From assembly GCA_017882375.1 (NCBI GenBank), contig JADGPP010000011.1, positions 1 to 55,326 of the forward strand: a stretch of DNA of 55,326 bases, read 5' to 3'. The stretch is from Solirubrobacteraceae bacterium. GTDB lineage: Bacteria; Actinomycetota; Thermoleophilia; Solirubrobacterales; Solirubrobacteraceae. Below are positions 34,310 to 42,658 of this stretch, piece by piece. A model generated the notes under the pieces. It saw nothing but the letters and a program-made list of their open reading frames with translations, was not told where the DNA came from and did not search any database. Both the position numbers and the translations under genes were made by a program. Numbering within the stretch: the stretch's first letter is position 1; every line of letters starts with the position of its first letter.

Positions 34310-34855
34310 CTAGGACTCGCTCAGTTCATCGTCGTAGACAACGTTGGCTGCCTCAACGATGTTCGACAGCTCGCTGGCCAACGCGGGCAGGTCCGGGAGC
34401 GCCGGTTTCATTTCTGCGGGGGGCGTCTCTGTCAGCACGACGTCGCCTGTGGTGTAGCGGGCAACGGCGACCGGTGCGTCGATGCTCCGAAGCGCCCATT
34501 CCGTCACCGTCTTGCTGCGGCCGGGACAGAGCACCAAGCCAATCGACGACTCATCGCCCGGCTGGCGCTCCAGCTCGTCGACCGCCGTGAGATAGAAGCC
34601 CATCTTGCCGGCGAACTCCGGCTTGAAGTCCTCAATCTTGAGGTCGATCACTACGAAGCGCCGCAGGATGTAGTTGTAGAAGAGCAGGTCGATGAAGAAC
34701 TCCTGGTCCTCGCCCGTCTCCTGATCAACAATCTTCAGGGGAAATTGCCGCCCGACCAATGCGAAGCCGCGGCCCATCTCCATCAGGAAGGATTGGATGT
34801 CGGTGAGCAGGGCAAGCTCAAGGTCGCGCTCCCTAGCCTCAGCGGACAGGCCTTC
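34310..34855 (-). pseudogene. DUF1016 (YhcG-type PD-(D/E)XK nuclease) C-terminal fragment
   Basis: From about 34,855 downward the frame reads GLSAEARERDLELALLTDIQ, MGRGFALVGRQFPLKI, FFIDLLFYNYILRRFVVIDL followed by KIEDFKPEFAGKMGFYLTAV, the nuclease half of DUF1016 proteins; Asp in FIDLL and the Asp-x-Lys of IDLK are the expected catalytic residues. The N-terminal DUF1016 half (~170 residues) is absent. The frame stays open upstream to ATG 35008, but there the opposite strand has the better codon pattern, so the gene has been cut at ~34,850. Confidence 0.7.
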
Positions 34856-35083
34856 AACATGCTCGATGCCGTATTGCGCGCCGGCATGCGGGCGATCGTG
34901 GAGAGCCACCCCGGCACGCCCCATGAGTTCCCGGATTCGCTGCGCGAGTGGAGCCAGCACCTCAAGATGGCGATCCTCGCCTACGGCGCCTACTTCGCCG
35001 CCTTCCATGAGCCATTCCAGCAGTACGTCGGGGGCGGAGCCGATGTCGTCTGGGCTCAGTGGCCGCCTATCGCGCCGTTGTGA
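34847..35083 (+). pseudogene. 3' fragment of an unidentified plus-strand gene
   Basis: The frame QAFNMLDAVLRAGMRAIVES ... SLREWSQHLKMAILAYGAYF ... GGGADVVWAQWPPIAPL, ending at TGA 35081-35083, has the strong G/C third-position bias of real genes, whereas the opposite-strand frame does not. Nothing upstream of ~34,847 in this frame looks coding; it abuts the DUF1016 fragment. I do not recognise the family. Confidence 0.5.
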
Positions 35084-35145
35084 CTACTCGGGGTGGCCGG
35101 CAAGCGAGCTACACAGCTGTCCGGGCTTCAGCCGCGCCGCGGAGG

Positions 35146-35334
35146 CTATTTCCGGCGCTTAGCCGCAGACTCGGTGCTGCGGGAGCGATGACGGGGGGCG
35201 ACCAGGTTGTTGATCGCCGCCGTGGCTTTGCGTGACCCTTTGGCGAAAGCGCTTTTGGCATCTGCACGCACGGGAGCGCGGTCGGCGACGACCCGAATTC
35301 CGTGGGAGTTGGTGCTCTCGAGTGGGCTGGTCAT
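35146..35334 (-). CDS. Small basic protein of 62 residues
   Basis: MTSPLESTNSHGIRVVADRA, then VRADAKSAFAKGSRKATAAI and a Lys/Arg-rich tail (SRSTESAAKRRK). ATG 35334 lies 32 bp below the alternative end of the SIR2 gene, in the same direction, with AAGAG just upstream. No family recognised; it could be a nucleic-acid-binding accessory of the SIR2 gene or spurious. Confidence 0.4.
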   Translation of the reverse strand: MTSPLESTNSHGIRVVADRAPVRADAKSAFAKGSRKATAAINNLVAPRHRSRSTESAAKRRK

Positions 35335-35431
35335 GCTCTTAGTTTACGCACTGGGGGCGGACGCCTTCAATCCCAGAGCCTGACGAGCTCGTCGTGGAGC
35401 GCGATGTCGATCGTCTTGCGGATGCCTGACG

Positions 35432-36811
35432 CTACTTCCTCCGCCCGGTCGAAGATGGAGCTACCGGTGGGCTTTGTCGAGAGGTGAGCGTCGTGGCGCC
35501 TACGATGATTCGCTCGCGCTGCGCAGCCTTCGTCCAGACCAGCGGGATGCCTCGGACCGAGCGCCAGCGGCTTGCGTACGTGTCGGGATCCCATTCAACG
35601 ACGGAACCTTGGGTGATCGCCTCGACGGCAACCCATTTTGAATCCCAGTCGAGCGGCACGCCCGTCACAGTGGAGATGTCGACGTGGACGCGGTCCGACG
35701 AGCCCCAGAGCGTGACGTTGCGCTCGTCATAGTCCAAGCCCCAAAGGCCGAGGCCCAGCACCTCGCTTGTGGCATCAAGGCCGACGGTTGCGGGCGCCGC
35801 TCGCACGCCGGCGAGCGACCCCGAGAGAATCTCGCGTACCTTGCTCTGGCGTCTTGGCAAGCCAGAGGTAGGCAGGCAACGTCGGCGTCCTTTCAACGCA
35901 CGTTTCTGAGCACGCTCCGGATATGGCATCGGCGGTTTGCCCGGGCCTCTGCGGCGGCGGGCCTCGTGCATCAGCTGGGCGACCTCGGCGTAGAAGTCTG
36001 CCCAGTAGGCGGTCACATGCGCGCGTGCCAGTCGCGCGCGGTTCGCGGACTCGAGCTCTCGGCGGACCTGTCCCGAGAGTCGGGGCGAGCTCTGACGGGT
36101 GAGGACGGCGACGTGTTGGCTGCCGGTAGCACCGTAGATCCACCGCAGGAGGTTCTGGTCGGTGAACGAAAGGCCGAGGAAGACGCAGACTCCGTTCAGC
36201 GCCTCGCTCATGAACTCGTCCTGCCAGCTGCCTGACGACCAAACGGCGTAGTCGCGCTCGGTGAGGACGACCGCGTCATTGGTGGGCGTGCCCGTCAGCA
36301 GGCCGTGGAGGTGACGGACAAACGCGGCCTCTCCCGGCTCGGGCGTGCTGTCCTCGCGCGGCTCGGCGGCCAGGCCCACATCCTGCAGGGCTCGCTCGAG
36401 CAGCTGGTCGTAGTTGAAGGTCGCGAGCTGAATCTCCGGGTAGGCCTGCTTCCAGGCCGCGATCTCGCGAGCCACGGGCCCGGGGTCGAAGTAGTCGGGA
36501 CCCTTCCCCCGGTAGAGATGCTCGTCGACGCGTTTGACGAACTCCTCGTCGCTTCCGGCCAGCACCCGCGCGGTCGCCGCCATCCCGAGCAGCCCTGATT
36601 CGGCCGCGGCATCCAGCCACGCTGCCCGATCATTCTCGTTGAGTGAGGCCGGGGCAGCTGCCTCCAACAGCGCGCGCACCAGACCCGCCCACGACGGCAG
36701 GCCGGCCTCCATCGATGCACCGGCTCCAACGACGAATGTCAGACGCTCCGACGCCGCTCGATGATCGGCTGAGGGTCGTTCTGCGCCTGCGGGACCAAGA
36801 ACCCGGGACAC
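35432..36811 (-). CDS. SIR2-domain protein (probable antiphage NADase)
   Basis: 459 residues. LTFVVGAGASMEAGLPSWAG is the SIR2 nucleotide loop, LATFNYDQLLERAL the TNYD-like motif, FVRHLHGLL the catalytic His region and VCVFLGLSFTDQNLLRWIYG the final SIR2_2 strand. About 200 residues of unrecognised C-terminal domain follow (GLGLWGLDYDERNVTLWGSS). SIR2-like enzymes of this type deplete NAD+ on phage sensing. The start is GTG 36811. Near the 3' end coding character passes to another frame running to TGA 35367, so the last ~40 residues may be frameshifted. Confidence 0.8.
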   Translation of the reverse strand: MSRVLGPAGAERPSADHRAASERLTFVVGAGASMEAGLPSWAGLVRALLEAAAPASLNENDRAAWLDAAAESGLLGMAATARVLAGSDEEFVKRVDEHLYRGKGPDYFDPGPVAREIAAWKQAYPEIQLATFNYDQLLERALQDVGLAAEPREDSTPEPGEAAFVRHLHGLLTGTPTNDAVVLTERDYAVWSSGSWQDEFMSEALNGVCVFLGLSFTDQNLLRWIYGATGSQHVAVLTRQSSPRLSGQVRRELESANRARLARAHVTAYWADFYAEVAQLMHEARRRRGPGKPPMPYPERAQKRALKGRRRCLPTSGLPRRQSKVREILSGSLAGVRAAPATVGLDATSEVLGLGLWGLDYDERNVTLWGSSDRVHVDISTVTGVPLDWDSKWVAVEAITQGSVVEWDPDTYASRWRSVRGIPLVWTKAAQRERIIVGATTLTSRQSPPVAPSSTGRRK

Positions 36812-36918
36812 TCGGCGACAGGAACGCCGGCCCCGGGCGACTCGAGGCCGGCCACGAGGGCATCTGCCCGCCCCAGCAGCTCAGAGAGGTCAGCTAGTTC
36901 GCTGCGTCGCACACGCAC
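36739..36918 (-). CDS. Possible small ORF overlapping the SIR2 start
   Basis: Fifty-nine codons from GTG 36918: VRVRRSELADLSELLGRADA then LVAGLESPGAGVPVAECPGF. Codon choice is genome-like. It overlaps the first 73 bp of the SIR2 frame. It could be a leader protein, the true N-terminus joined by a frameshift, or chance. Confidence 0.3.
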   Translation of the reverse strand: MRVRRSELADLSELLGRADALVAGLESPGAGVPVAECPGFLVPQAQNDPQPIIERRRSV

Positions 36919-37136
36919 ACCGTACGTGGCGATCTAGACGTTCGGGCTGACGAGATGACGCTCCAGGCGGCGGCGCGCCCGGGCCACGCGACTCGCTCGC
37001 AGGCGAGGGTGGCGCTCGCAAGAGCGCCCGCACGCATGCGGCGGTCGCGAAAAGATTGGACCCCAATTGGACCGCAGCCAACCGCGGCCCGGGCCTGGCA
37101 AACCCCAAAAACCAGCATATTTGCAGGCGATGCTTG

Positions 37137-37186
37137 AGGGTGAGCGACGGGACTTGAACCCGCGACCGCCTGGACCACAAACGCTC
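37137..37186 (-). other. tRNA 3'-end-like fragment (possible attachment-site scar)
   Basis: On the minus strand, TTTGTGGTCCAGGCGGTCGC is followed by a T-arm, GCGGGTTCAAGTCCCGT, and an acceptor-like CGCTCACC. A tRNA can be read 3' of the anticodon loop only: no matching D-arm or 5' anticodon stem exists. A GGTAAGCG at 37,250-37,257 could pair with the acceptor with one mismatch, but the intervening sequence is not tRNA-like. Twin TTGTTCCCCAAA motifs lie at 37,264-37,290. Integrative elements commonly leave such 3' tRNA copies at their ends. Confidence 0.5.
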
Positions 37187-37316
37187 TGAGGGCGTATCGG
37201 TGGGGCTATAAGGCCCGGGTTCATTGGGCTTGCAGTTTCTGGATACCTCTCGCTTACCCTCAATTTGTTCCCCAAATTGTTCCCCAAACATGCGTTCGGG
37301 TCGGTCCCACGCGGTC

Positions 37317-37859
37317 TCAAAGCGACGCGACGATCGTCCGCAGCATCTTCTCGACGTGAGCTCGCAAGTCATCAGCCCCCGGGAGGTCCGGGACGCGCGC
37401 CAAGAGCACGTCTGAATCGACGAGTCCGGCTCTGAGGGTCTCGGCGGCATACTCCCAATCGCGCTCGCGGCCGGCGACGCACTTGGACAGAACGAGATCG
37501 TGGACCTCGAGGCACCATGCCACCGGACTTCGCGTCGAGACAACGCGTCGCGGGATCTCTCGTCTGACGAGACGCTTCTGCCACCCCTTCGGCGCCTTGG
37601 CCGTCTCGGGAGCAACGCCGTGCGCGTAGTACCCATACGCCAGATGGAACTGCGAGCCATCCCCGAGGGCCCCGTCGATCGCGTCTGCGGAATCAGGATC
37701 GCGAAGCGGGTAAATGTCCGCCTCGAGAGACTGCAGCAGCGCCTCGGGCGGCTGCGCGAAGCTCCCGAGGATCGCCTGGCTACCTACAACGACGAACTCG
37801 TCCTGCCCTGTCACCTCCGCTGCGGCGGCGAGGACGTGCTCAAAATCCTCGGGCCGCAA
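37317..37859 (-). CDS. DUF6036-like nucleotidyltransferase (toxin-antitoxin type)
   Basis: 180 residues from TTG 37859, 1 bp after the stop of the HTH gene. EFVVVGSQAILGSFAQPPEA supplies the VGGxAxxxxG-like nucleotidyltransferase loop, SLEADIYPLRDPDSADAIDG the DxD-equivalent, and LEVHDLVLSKCVAGRERDWE the helical C-terminal signature of DUF6036/AbiEii-like proteins. Such proteins are often toxins or modification partners in two-gene defence modules. Confidence 0.8.
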   Translation of the reverse strand: MRPEDFEHVLAAAAEVTGQDEFVVVGSQAILGSFAQPPEALLQSLEADIYPLRDPDSADAIDGALGDGSQFHLAYGYYAHGVAPETAKAPKGWQKRLVRREIPRRVVSTRSPVAWCLEVHDLVLSKCVAGRERDWEYAAETLRAGLVDSDVLLARVPDLPGADDLRAHVEKMLRTIVASL

Positions 37860-37860
37860 G

Positions 37861-38550
37861 CTAGGAAACCTCGCTCAAGATCCGACGCCGCTCAGGCTCG
37901 CTGAGCACTCCAGCAAACGGCGAGTTCTGGCGTAGGTCGTCAGCAGCCGTGCTTTCGTCGAGGAGGCTCTCTCGAATCTCCCGGATCGGCTGGTCCAGCA
38001 CTCCTTCCCAGCGCATGGCGTAGGAAGGATCAATCCGGCCCTGCTCCCGCCAGCGAAGCAGCGCGTGTCGTGCCTCGTCAACCATCGACCTGTTGAGTCT
38101 GCTTGCGATCGCCGAGTGATAGGCGAGGCTTCGTGCCCGCGCACGGTTGTGGCCGCTCCCTGCTGCAGGCTTCTGGTCCGCGAGCTTCAAGCGCACCGCA
38201 GCCTCGCGCTGGCGCGCCATCGTCGGGGCGAGGCGGTAGCGGCCTGCGTTCTGGTCCTGGTCGGCTTCGACAGCTTCACGAAGACGGAGGAGTGCGCTAA
38301 CAGGCACCTCAAGGCGCCCGCTAGGCGCGTAGACGACCGGGAAGTCACCCGCGTCGATCCAGCGATTGAGCGCCGTGTGAGTCACCCCCAGCGCCCGCGC
38401 CGCAAGCCGGCGGGAGACGGTCTCGCCCAGCTCGCGTTCGAGCGAGATGCGCACGATGGAGAGATCGCGGTTGCCTGGCAGACCGCGACCAGCACGGCGC
38501 AGCCGCACGATGTTCTCAACGAGCTCCTGCTTGCGGTCGACGACTCTCAT
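37861..38550 (-). CDS. HTH regulator/antitoxin partner of the DUF6036 gene
   Basis: 229 residues from ATG 38550. ISLERELGETVSRRLAARAL then GVTHTALNRWIDAGDFPVVY is a MerR/excisionase-like helix-turn-helix; YAPSGRLEVPVSALLRLREA follows. The C-terminal half is helical and charged (YHSAIASRLNRSMVDEARHA). Directly upstream of and nearly touching the DUF6036 gene, the usual antitoxin position. Promoter region 38,551-38,600 is AT-rich. Confidence 0.75.
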   Translation of the reverse strand: MRVVDRKQELVENIVRLRRAGRGLPGNRDLSIVRISLERELGETVSRRLAARALGVTHTALNRWIDAGDFPVVYAPSGRLEVPVSALLRLREAVEADQDQNAGRYRLAPTMARQREAAVRLKLADQKPAAGSGHNRARARSLAYHSAIASRLNRSMVDEARHALLRWREQGRIDPSYAMRWEGVLDQPIREIRESLLDESTAADDLRQNSPFAGVLSEPERRRILSEVS

Positions 38551-38699
38551 CTGAACCAGCATACACGTGACTTGCCATTTCTTCAAGATTTTGGAAACTC
38601 ATGGTCCGCGCAGTGGCGTGCGTCCTCCACCGAGCGACACGACGCCGCGGCCGGGGATCAGGCCGGCGGGTAGGACCAGCCGGACCACTCGCGAAGGAG

Positions 38700-38875
38700 C
38701 CACCTCGTCGATCTCGGACATGGGCCGCTGTATCGCCTCGTGGAGAAGCTGGCGGCCGGTGAGATCGTGCTGCCCGACATTCAGCCGCGACTACGTCTGG
38801 AGGGGCACGCAGACACCGAGGCTGCTCGACAGCCTCAATCGGGAGTGGCCTGTCGGCCCGCGTCAGGGTGCCTGA
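38700..38875 (+). pseudogene. DUF262 (GmrSD-type) N-terminal fragment with two frameshifts
   Basis: Three consecutive pieces in alternating frames rebuild the start of a DUF262 protein: SSISDMG, then LYRLVEKLAAGEIVLPDIQ, then RDYVWRGTQTPRLLDSLNRE-WPVG. Intact members read LPDIQRDYVWR...LLDSLxRxxPVG. The rest of the gene (normally 500+ residues) is missing. DUF262/GmrS proteins cut modified phage DNA; this copy is dead. Confidence 0.8.
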
Positions 38876-39228
38876 CGCCATGCCTGCGGGCGAGAAGATC
38901 TCGGACATTCTGCAAGCGGTGGGCATCGCGGAGCTCTCGCGCTTGGCGCTGAGAGAGTGCGGCGTCGCCGATCAATGCTGCCTCGGGCTGCATACGCGAA
39001 AAGAGCTCGGCGATTGCCTGGCCAATCTGCTGCTCGTCGTTGCCCATGAACCATCTGTACTCCGGATGGGTCAGCGGTTGCGATTTCAGTCCGCTAGGGA
39101 CGCGCGTCTGCTGTGGGGACGACGGCGGGGGGTGTATACATCCTGGAGCTGATGGGGTCTACTGTTGATCACCGGCCGGAGAGCAGACCACTCGAGCCGA
39201 GCGCGAAGTCTGCGATGGGAGGCGCGGG
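38876..39228. other. Stretch without a confident gene
   Basis: On the minus strand a frame reads LTHPEYRWFMGNDEQQIGQA, then IAELFSRMQPEAALIGDAAL and LQNVRDLLARRHG (about 38,860-39,080), which looks like a real but truncated protein; it has no ATG upstream of ATG 39047 and I do not recognise the family. The last ~100 bp hold the leader of the RyR gene. Confidence 0.35.
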
Positions 39229-41868
39229 GTGACCCCCGAGCGAAATCCCACGGTCCTTGTTTCGGGCGACGTGACGGTTGACTGGAGCCTGGCCCGGCGC
39301 GCGCCGGGGGGTGTCGCGGATGGATGGCATCCTGACCTCAAAGCGCGGGCACGCAGCGAGCGCGGCGGCGCTGCACTCCTTAGCGACCTCGTCGAGGCGG
39401 CACTCGCGCGAACGCCGGTCGAGGGGCCCGAGCCGGTCCTGCGTGGCGTAAGCCTGCTTGCGGACCGAGTCAGGCCCGACGAGGGGCGCTTCTCACACTC
39501 GTACGCAGTCTGGGCGCCGTGCGAGGTGCGGCGCGGCGAGAAGCGGCGCGTCTGGCGGGTTGATCCGCCGACGGGCCTGGACCGCGCCCGGTCCGACGAC
39601 TGGCTGCGAGAGGAGTGGGAGCGCCTCGCGCGCGACCTTCCCCAGGCTGACGTGATCGCCCTCGACGACGTCGCTCTGGGTTTCCGGGAGGGGTCCCAGT
39701 CCGAGCACTGGCGGCGGGTCGCGGAGGGCGAGCGGAACCCGTGGGTGCTGCTTAAGGCCTCGCGGCCGGTCGCTGACGGGCCGCTCTGGGAGCATCTGCG
39801 CGAGCATTGCGCCGAACGGCTTGTGGTGCTGATGACGATCGATGATCTGCGCGGCACTGCGGTGCAGGTCAGCCGCGAGCTCTCCTGGGAGCGCACCGCC
39901 CAGGACCTCTATTGGGAGCTGGTGAACAATCCGAAGGTCAATGGCCTGTCGCTTTGCGCCGGCGTGGTGATCTCTTTCGGGGCCGCCGGGGCCGTCCTGC
40001 TGTCCCGCACAACCGGCGAGAACGGGGCGGGACCACCACGCTGTTCGCTGCTCTTCGACCCGGAGGTGATCGAGGGCATGTGGGAGGCCGAGCGGCCGGG
40101 GGAGATGATCGGCGCGACCGCGTGCCTCGCAGCCTCGCTGGTCCGCGAGCTCGCCGCGGCCCACGAGGAACCCGACCTGGCACGGGCGATAGGCTCCGGT
40201 GTGGCCGCTGGCCGGCGCCTCTACGAGGAGGGTTACGGTGACGCGGACCGCGGGATGGACGTTGCGTTTCCGTTGGCAGCCGTGGTCGATCAGCTTGTGG
40301 CGGGAGACGGGTGCCTCGAACGTGTCGAGGTTCAGGATCCCGCCGCTTTCCTGCCCCAGCCGCAAGGCGAAGCCGGGCCTGCCGGCGGCTTGGGGCTGCC
40401 GCGGGTGGAGGGGCACTGGACGATCCTCGAGGACCGTTACAGCGGCGATCTGCGCGAGGTGGCTGTCGAGGTGGCGCTGCGCGGCCCCGAGGTCGCGCTC
40501 AAGGGCGTGCCGCTGGGGCGGTTCGGCAAGCTGCTCACCGTCGATCGCGGCGAGATCGAGAGCTTCCGGGCGGTGCGGGCGCTGATCGCCGAGTACTGCT
40601 CCTCTTCCTGGCAGACGCCGCTGTCGCTCGGCGTGTTCGGCGCCCCGGGGTCGGGGAAGTCGTTCGTCATGGTCCAGATGGCGGAATCCGTTGCTCCGGG
40701 CCTGATCAGCGAGAAGATCGAGTTCAACCTGTCGCAGTTCGCGTCGCTCAAGGACCTGCACGACGCCCTTCACCAGGTGCGCGATGTCGCGCTGTCGGGT
40801 GCGATCCCGCTCGTTTGCTGGGACGAGTTCGACGCGGGCTTCCAGGGCGAGAAGCTGGGCTGGCTGCGCTACTTCCTCGCGCCGATGGAGGACGGCAAGT
40901 TTCGCGAGGGGCAGGTGTGGCATCCGATCGGCCGCGCGATCTTCGTCTTCGCCGGGGGGACGAGCCATCGGATGCAGGACTTCGGCGCAGGCATCGACGA
41001 CGACACGTTCCGAAACCTCAAGGGGCCCGACTTCATCAGTCGGCTGAAGGGCTACGTCAACGTGCTCGGCGTGAATCCTCGCAAGGACGAGCGCGACCCC
41101 GATCATGTGATCCGGCGGGCGATATGGCTGCGCGCGATCCTCGAGCGTGACGCTCCCGGGCTCTTCGACGGCGACGGCGTGCTGCGGATCGACCGCGGGG
41201 TGCTCGGGGCGTTTCTCGAGATCGAGCAGTACGGTCACGGCGGCCGTTCGCTGGAGTCGATCGTCGCCACCAGCCGCCTCTCCGGGGAGACCTCCTATCA
41301 GCGCTCGAACCTCCCCTCGGAGAGCCAGCTCGACCTTCAAGTCAACGGACGCGAGTTCCTGGCCCTCGTGCAGCGCATCGACCTGGATGGCGAACCGCTC
41401 GAGCGCCTGGCGCAGGCCATGCACGAGATCTACTGCGAGGACCTGCGCTCGCACGGGGACGAGACCAGCAGCTCGCTCGTTCCATGGGAAGACCTCCCCG
41501 AGCACCTGAAGCGGCAGAACCGGGCAGCGGTTCGCGACATCCCACAGAAGCTCCAGCGGATCGGCCACGTGATGATCCCGGCGCGAAGCCACGACGCGCC
41601 CTTCGACTTCCCCGGCGAGGGACTCGAGGAAGTCGCCCAGGACGAGCACCTCCGCTACGTGGACGCGAAGCTCGCCGAGGGCTGGAGCGTCGGGCCGGAA
41701 AAGGACGACGAGAAGAAGACCAACCCCACCCTCGTTCCCTGGGAGGAGCTGCCCGAGGACGAGCGCGAGAAGGACCGCGCGCAGGTCCGCGGGATCCCCC
41801 GCGTGCTCGCCCGAGCCGGGTACACGGTCGTGCGCTCCTCGCGGGAGAACGACAACCGGACGCCATAG
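39229..41868 (+). CDS. P-loop ATPase with two C-terminal RyR domains
   Basis: 879 residues. The N-terminus (PTVLVSGDVTVDWSLAR; later VVISFGAAGAVLLSR) resembles ribokinase/PfkB-like folds. An AAA-type ATPase follows: GVFGAPGSGKSFVM (Walker A, ~467), IPLVCWDEFDAGF (Walker B, ~527), AIFVFAGGTSH (sensor 1). Two RyR repeats end it: SSLVPWEDLPEHLKRQNRAA (~748) and LAEGWSVGPEKDDEKKTNPT with LVPWEELPEDEREKDRAQVR (~815-855). RyR domains were proposed to bind nucleotide signals in bacterial conflict systems. TAG overlaps the GTG of the SLOG gene, so the two are co-translated. Start: GTG 39229. Confidence 0.85.
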   Translation: MTPERNPTVLVSGDVTVDWSLARRAPGGVADGWHPDLKARARSERGGAALLSDLVEAALARTPVEGPEPVLRGVSLLADRVRPDEGRFSHSYAVWAPCEVRRGEKRRVWRVDPPTGLDRARSDDWLREEWERLARDLPQADVIALDDVALGFREGSQSEHWRRVAEGERNPWVLLKASRPVADGPLWEHLREHCAERLVVLMTIDDLRGTAVQVSRELSWERTAQDLYWELVNNPKVNGLSLCAGVVISFGAAGAVLLSRTTGENGAGPPRCSLLFDPEVIEGMWEAERPGEMIGATACLAASLVRELAAAHEEPDLARAIGSGVAAGRRLYEEGYGDADRGMDVAFPLAAVVDQLVAGDGCLERVEVQDPAAFLPQPQGEAGPAGGLGLPRVEGHWTILEDRYSGDLREVAVEVALRGPEVALKGVPLGRFGKLLTVDRGEIESFRAVRALIAEYCSSSWQTPLSLGVFGAPGSGKSFVMVQMAESVAPGLISEKIEFNLSQFASLKDLHDALHQVRDVALSGAIPLVCWDEFDAGFQGEKLGWLRYFLAPMEDGKFREGQVWHPIGRAIFVFAGGTSHRMQDFGAGIDDDTFRNLKGPDFISRLKGYVNVLGVNPRKDERDPDHVIRRAIWLRAILERDAPGLFDGDGVLRIDRGVLGAFLEIEQYGHGGRSLESIVATSRLSGETSYQRSNLPSESQLDLQVNGREFLALVQRIDLDGEPLERLAQAMHEIYCEDLRSHGDETSSSLVPWEDLPEHLKRQNRAAVRDIPQKLQRIGHVMIPARSHDAPFDFPGEGLEEVAQDEHLRYVDAKLAEGWSVGPEKDDEKKTNPTLVPWEELPEDEREKDRAQVRGIPRVLARAGYTVVRSSRENDNRTP

Positions 41869-42530
41869 TGGTGGCGATCGGTGTCACCGGGCACCGGGTG
41901 CTGGCCGAGCAGGGGAAGCTCGAGGCCGGGCTCGACGACGTGGCCTCTCGGATCGCGGCGGGCTTCCCCGGCGAGCCGTGGACTGTCATCTCAGCCCTGG
42001 CCGAAGGAGCGGATCGACTCGTGGCGCGCCGGTTGCTCGCCGGGCCCGCGACGCGGCTCGTGGCCGTGCTGCCACTCGCGGCCGGTGACTACGAGGCCAA
42101 CTTCTCGGCCGCTCCCTCGCGTCAGGAGTTCCGCGCACTCCTCGACGGCGCGGACGAGGTGATCGAGGTCGTGCCCGCAACGAGCCAAGACGCGGCCTAC
42201 GAGGCGGCCGGTCGCGAGGTTCTCGACCGCGCCGACGTCCTGGTCGCAGTCTGGGACGGGCAAGGCGCGCAGGGCCAGGGCGGCACGGCCGCCATCGTCG
42301 CGCAGGCGCGCGCACGCGGCCTGCCGCTGGCCTGGGTGCACGCAGGCAACCGCAAGCCCGGGACGCTGGAGCCGACCTCGCTCGGCGCCGAGCAGGGCGC
42401 GGTTACTTTCGAGCGGCTTCCCGAAGGCGGCCGGGGGGGCGAGCGACCGTGGCTGCCCGAATTCGTGAGCCCCCGCTCCCGATCGCCTGGGTGCGCGGGC
42501 GGGACCGCAAACCCGGCACAAGCAAGCTGA
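41868..42530 (+). CDS. SLOG/TIR-like Rossmannoid nucleotide-handling protein
   Basis: 220 residues from GTG 41868. IGVTGHRVLAEQGKLEAGLD, WTVISALAEGADRLVARRLL, VAVLPLAAGDYEANFS and DVLVAVWDGQGAQGQGGTAA are the conserved strands of the SLOG family found with RyR, STAND and CBASS-type genes; the GHR and EGAD loops should bind a nucleotide. After VTFERLP (~42,425) similarity ends; the last ~35 residues read into a relic of a second SLOG gene. It may make or sense the ligand of the RyR protein. Confidence 0.85.
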   Translation: MVAIGVTGHRVLAEQGKLEAGLDDVASRIAAGFPGEPWTVISALAEGADRLVARRLLAGPATRLVAVLPLAAGDYEANFSAAPSRQEFRALLDGADEVIEVVPATSQDAAYEAAGREVLDRADVLVAVWDGQGAQGQGGTAAIVAQARARGLPLAWVHAGNRKPGTLEPTSLGAEQGAVTFERLPEGGRGGERPWLPEFVSPRSRSPGCAGGTANPAQAS

Positions 42531-42578
42531 CCTCGCTGGGAGAGGAACGGGGGCAGTGTCACCTACGAGCACTTCTAA
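42474..42578 (+). pseudogene. 3' end of a second SLOG gene copy
   Basis: PIAWVRGRDRKPGTSKLTSL followed, after a frame change, by GGSVTYEHF and TAA 42576-42578. It parallels the end of the intact SLOG gene (LAWVHAGNRKPGTLEPTSLG ... AVTFERLP) 130 bp upstream. A second paralogue was therefore deleted almost entirely, joining its tail to the first. Confidence 0.7.
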
Positions 42579-42658
42579 CCGGCTGGCGACGAGCGTCTGG
42601 TGCTCGTCGATCGCCCATCGCAGATACGTGGCGAAGCGAGGAGGAGGGAGCTAGTCCG

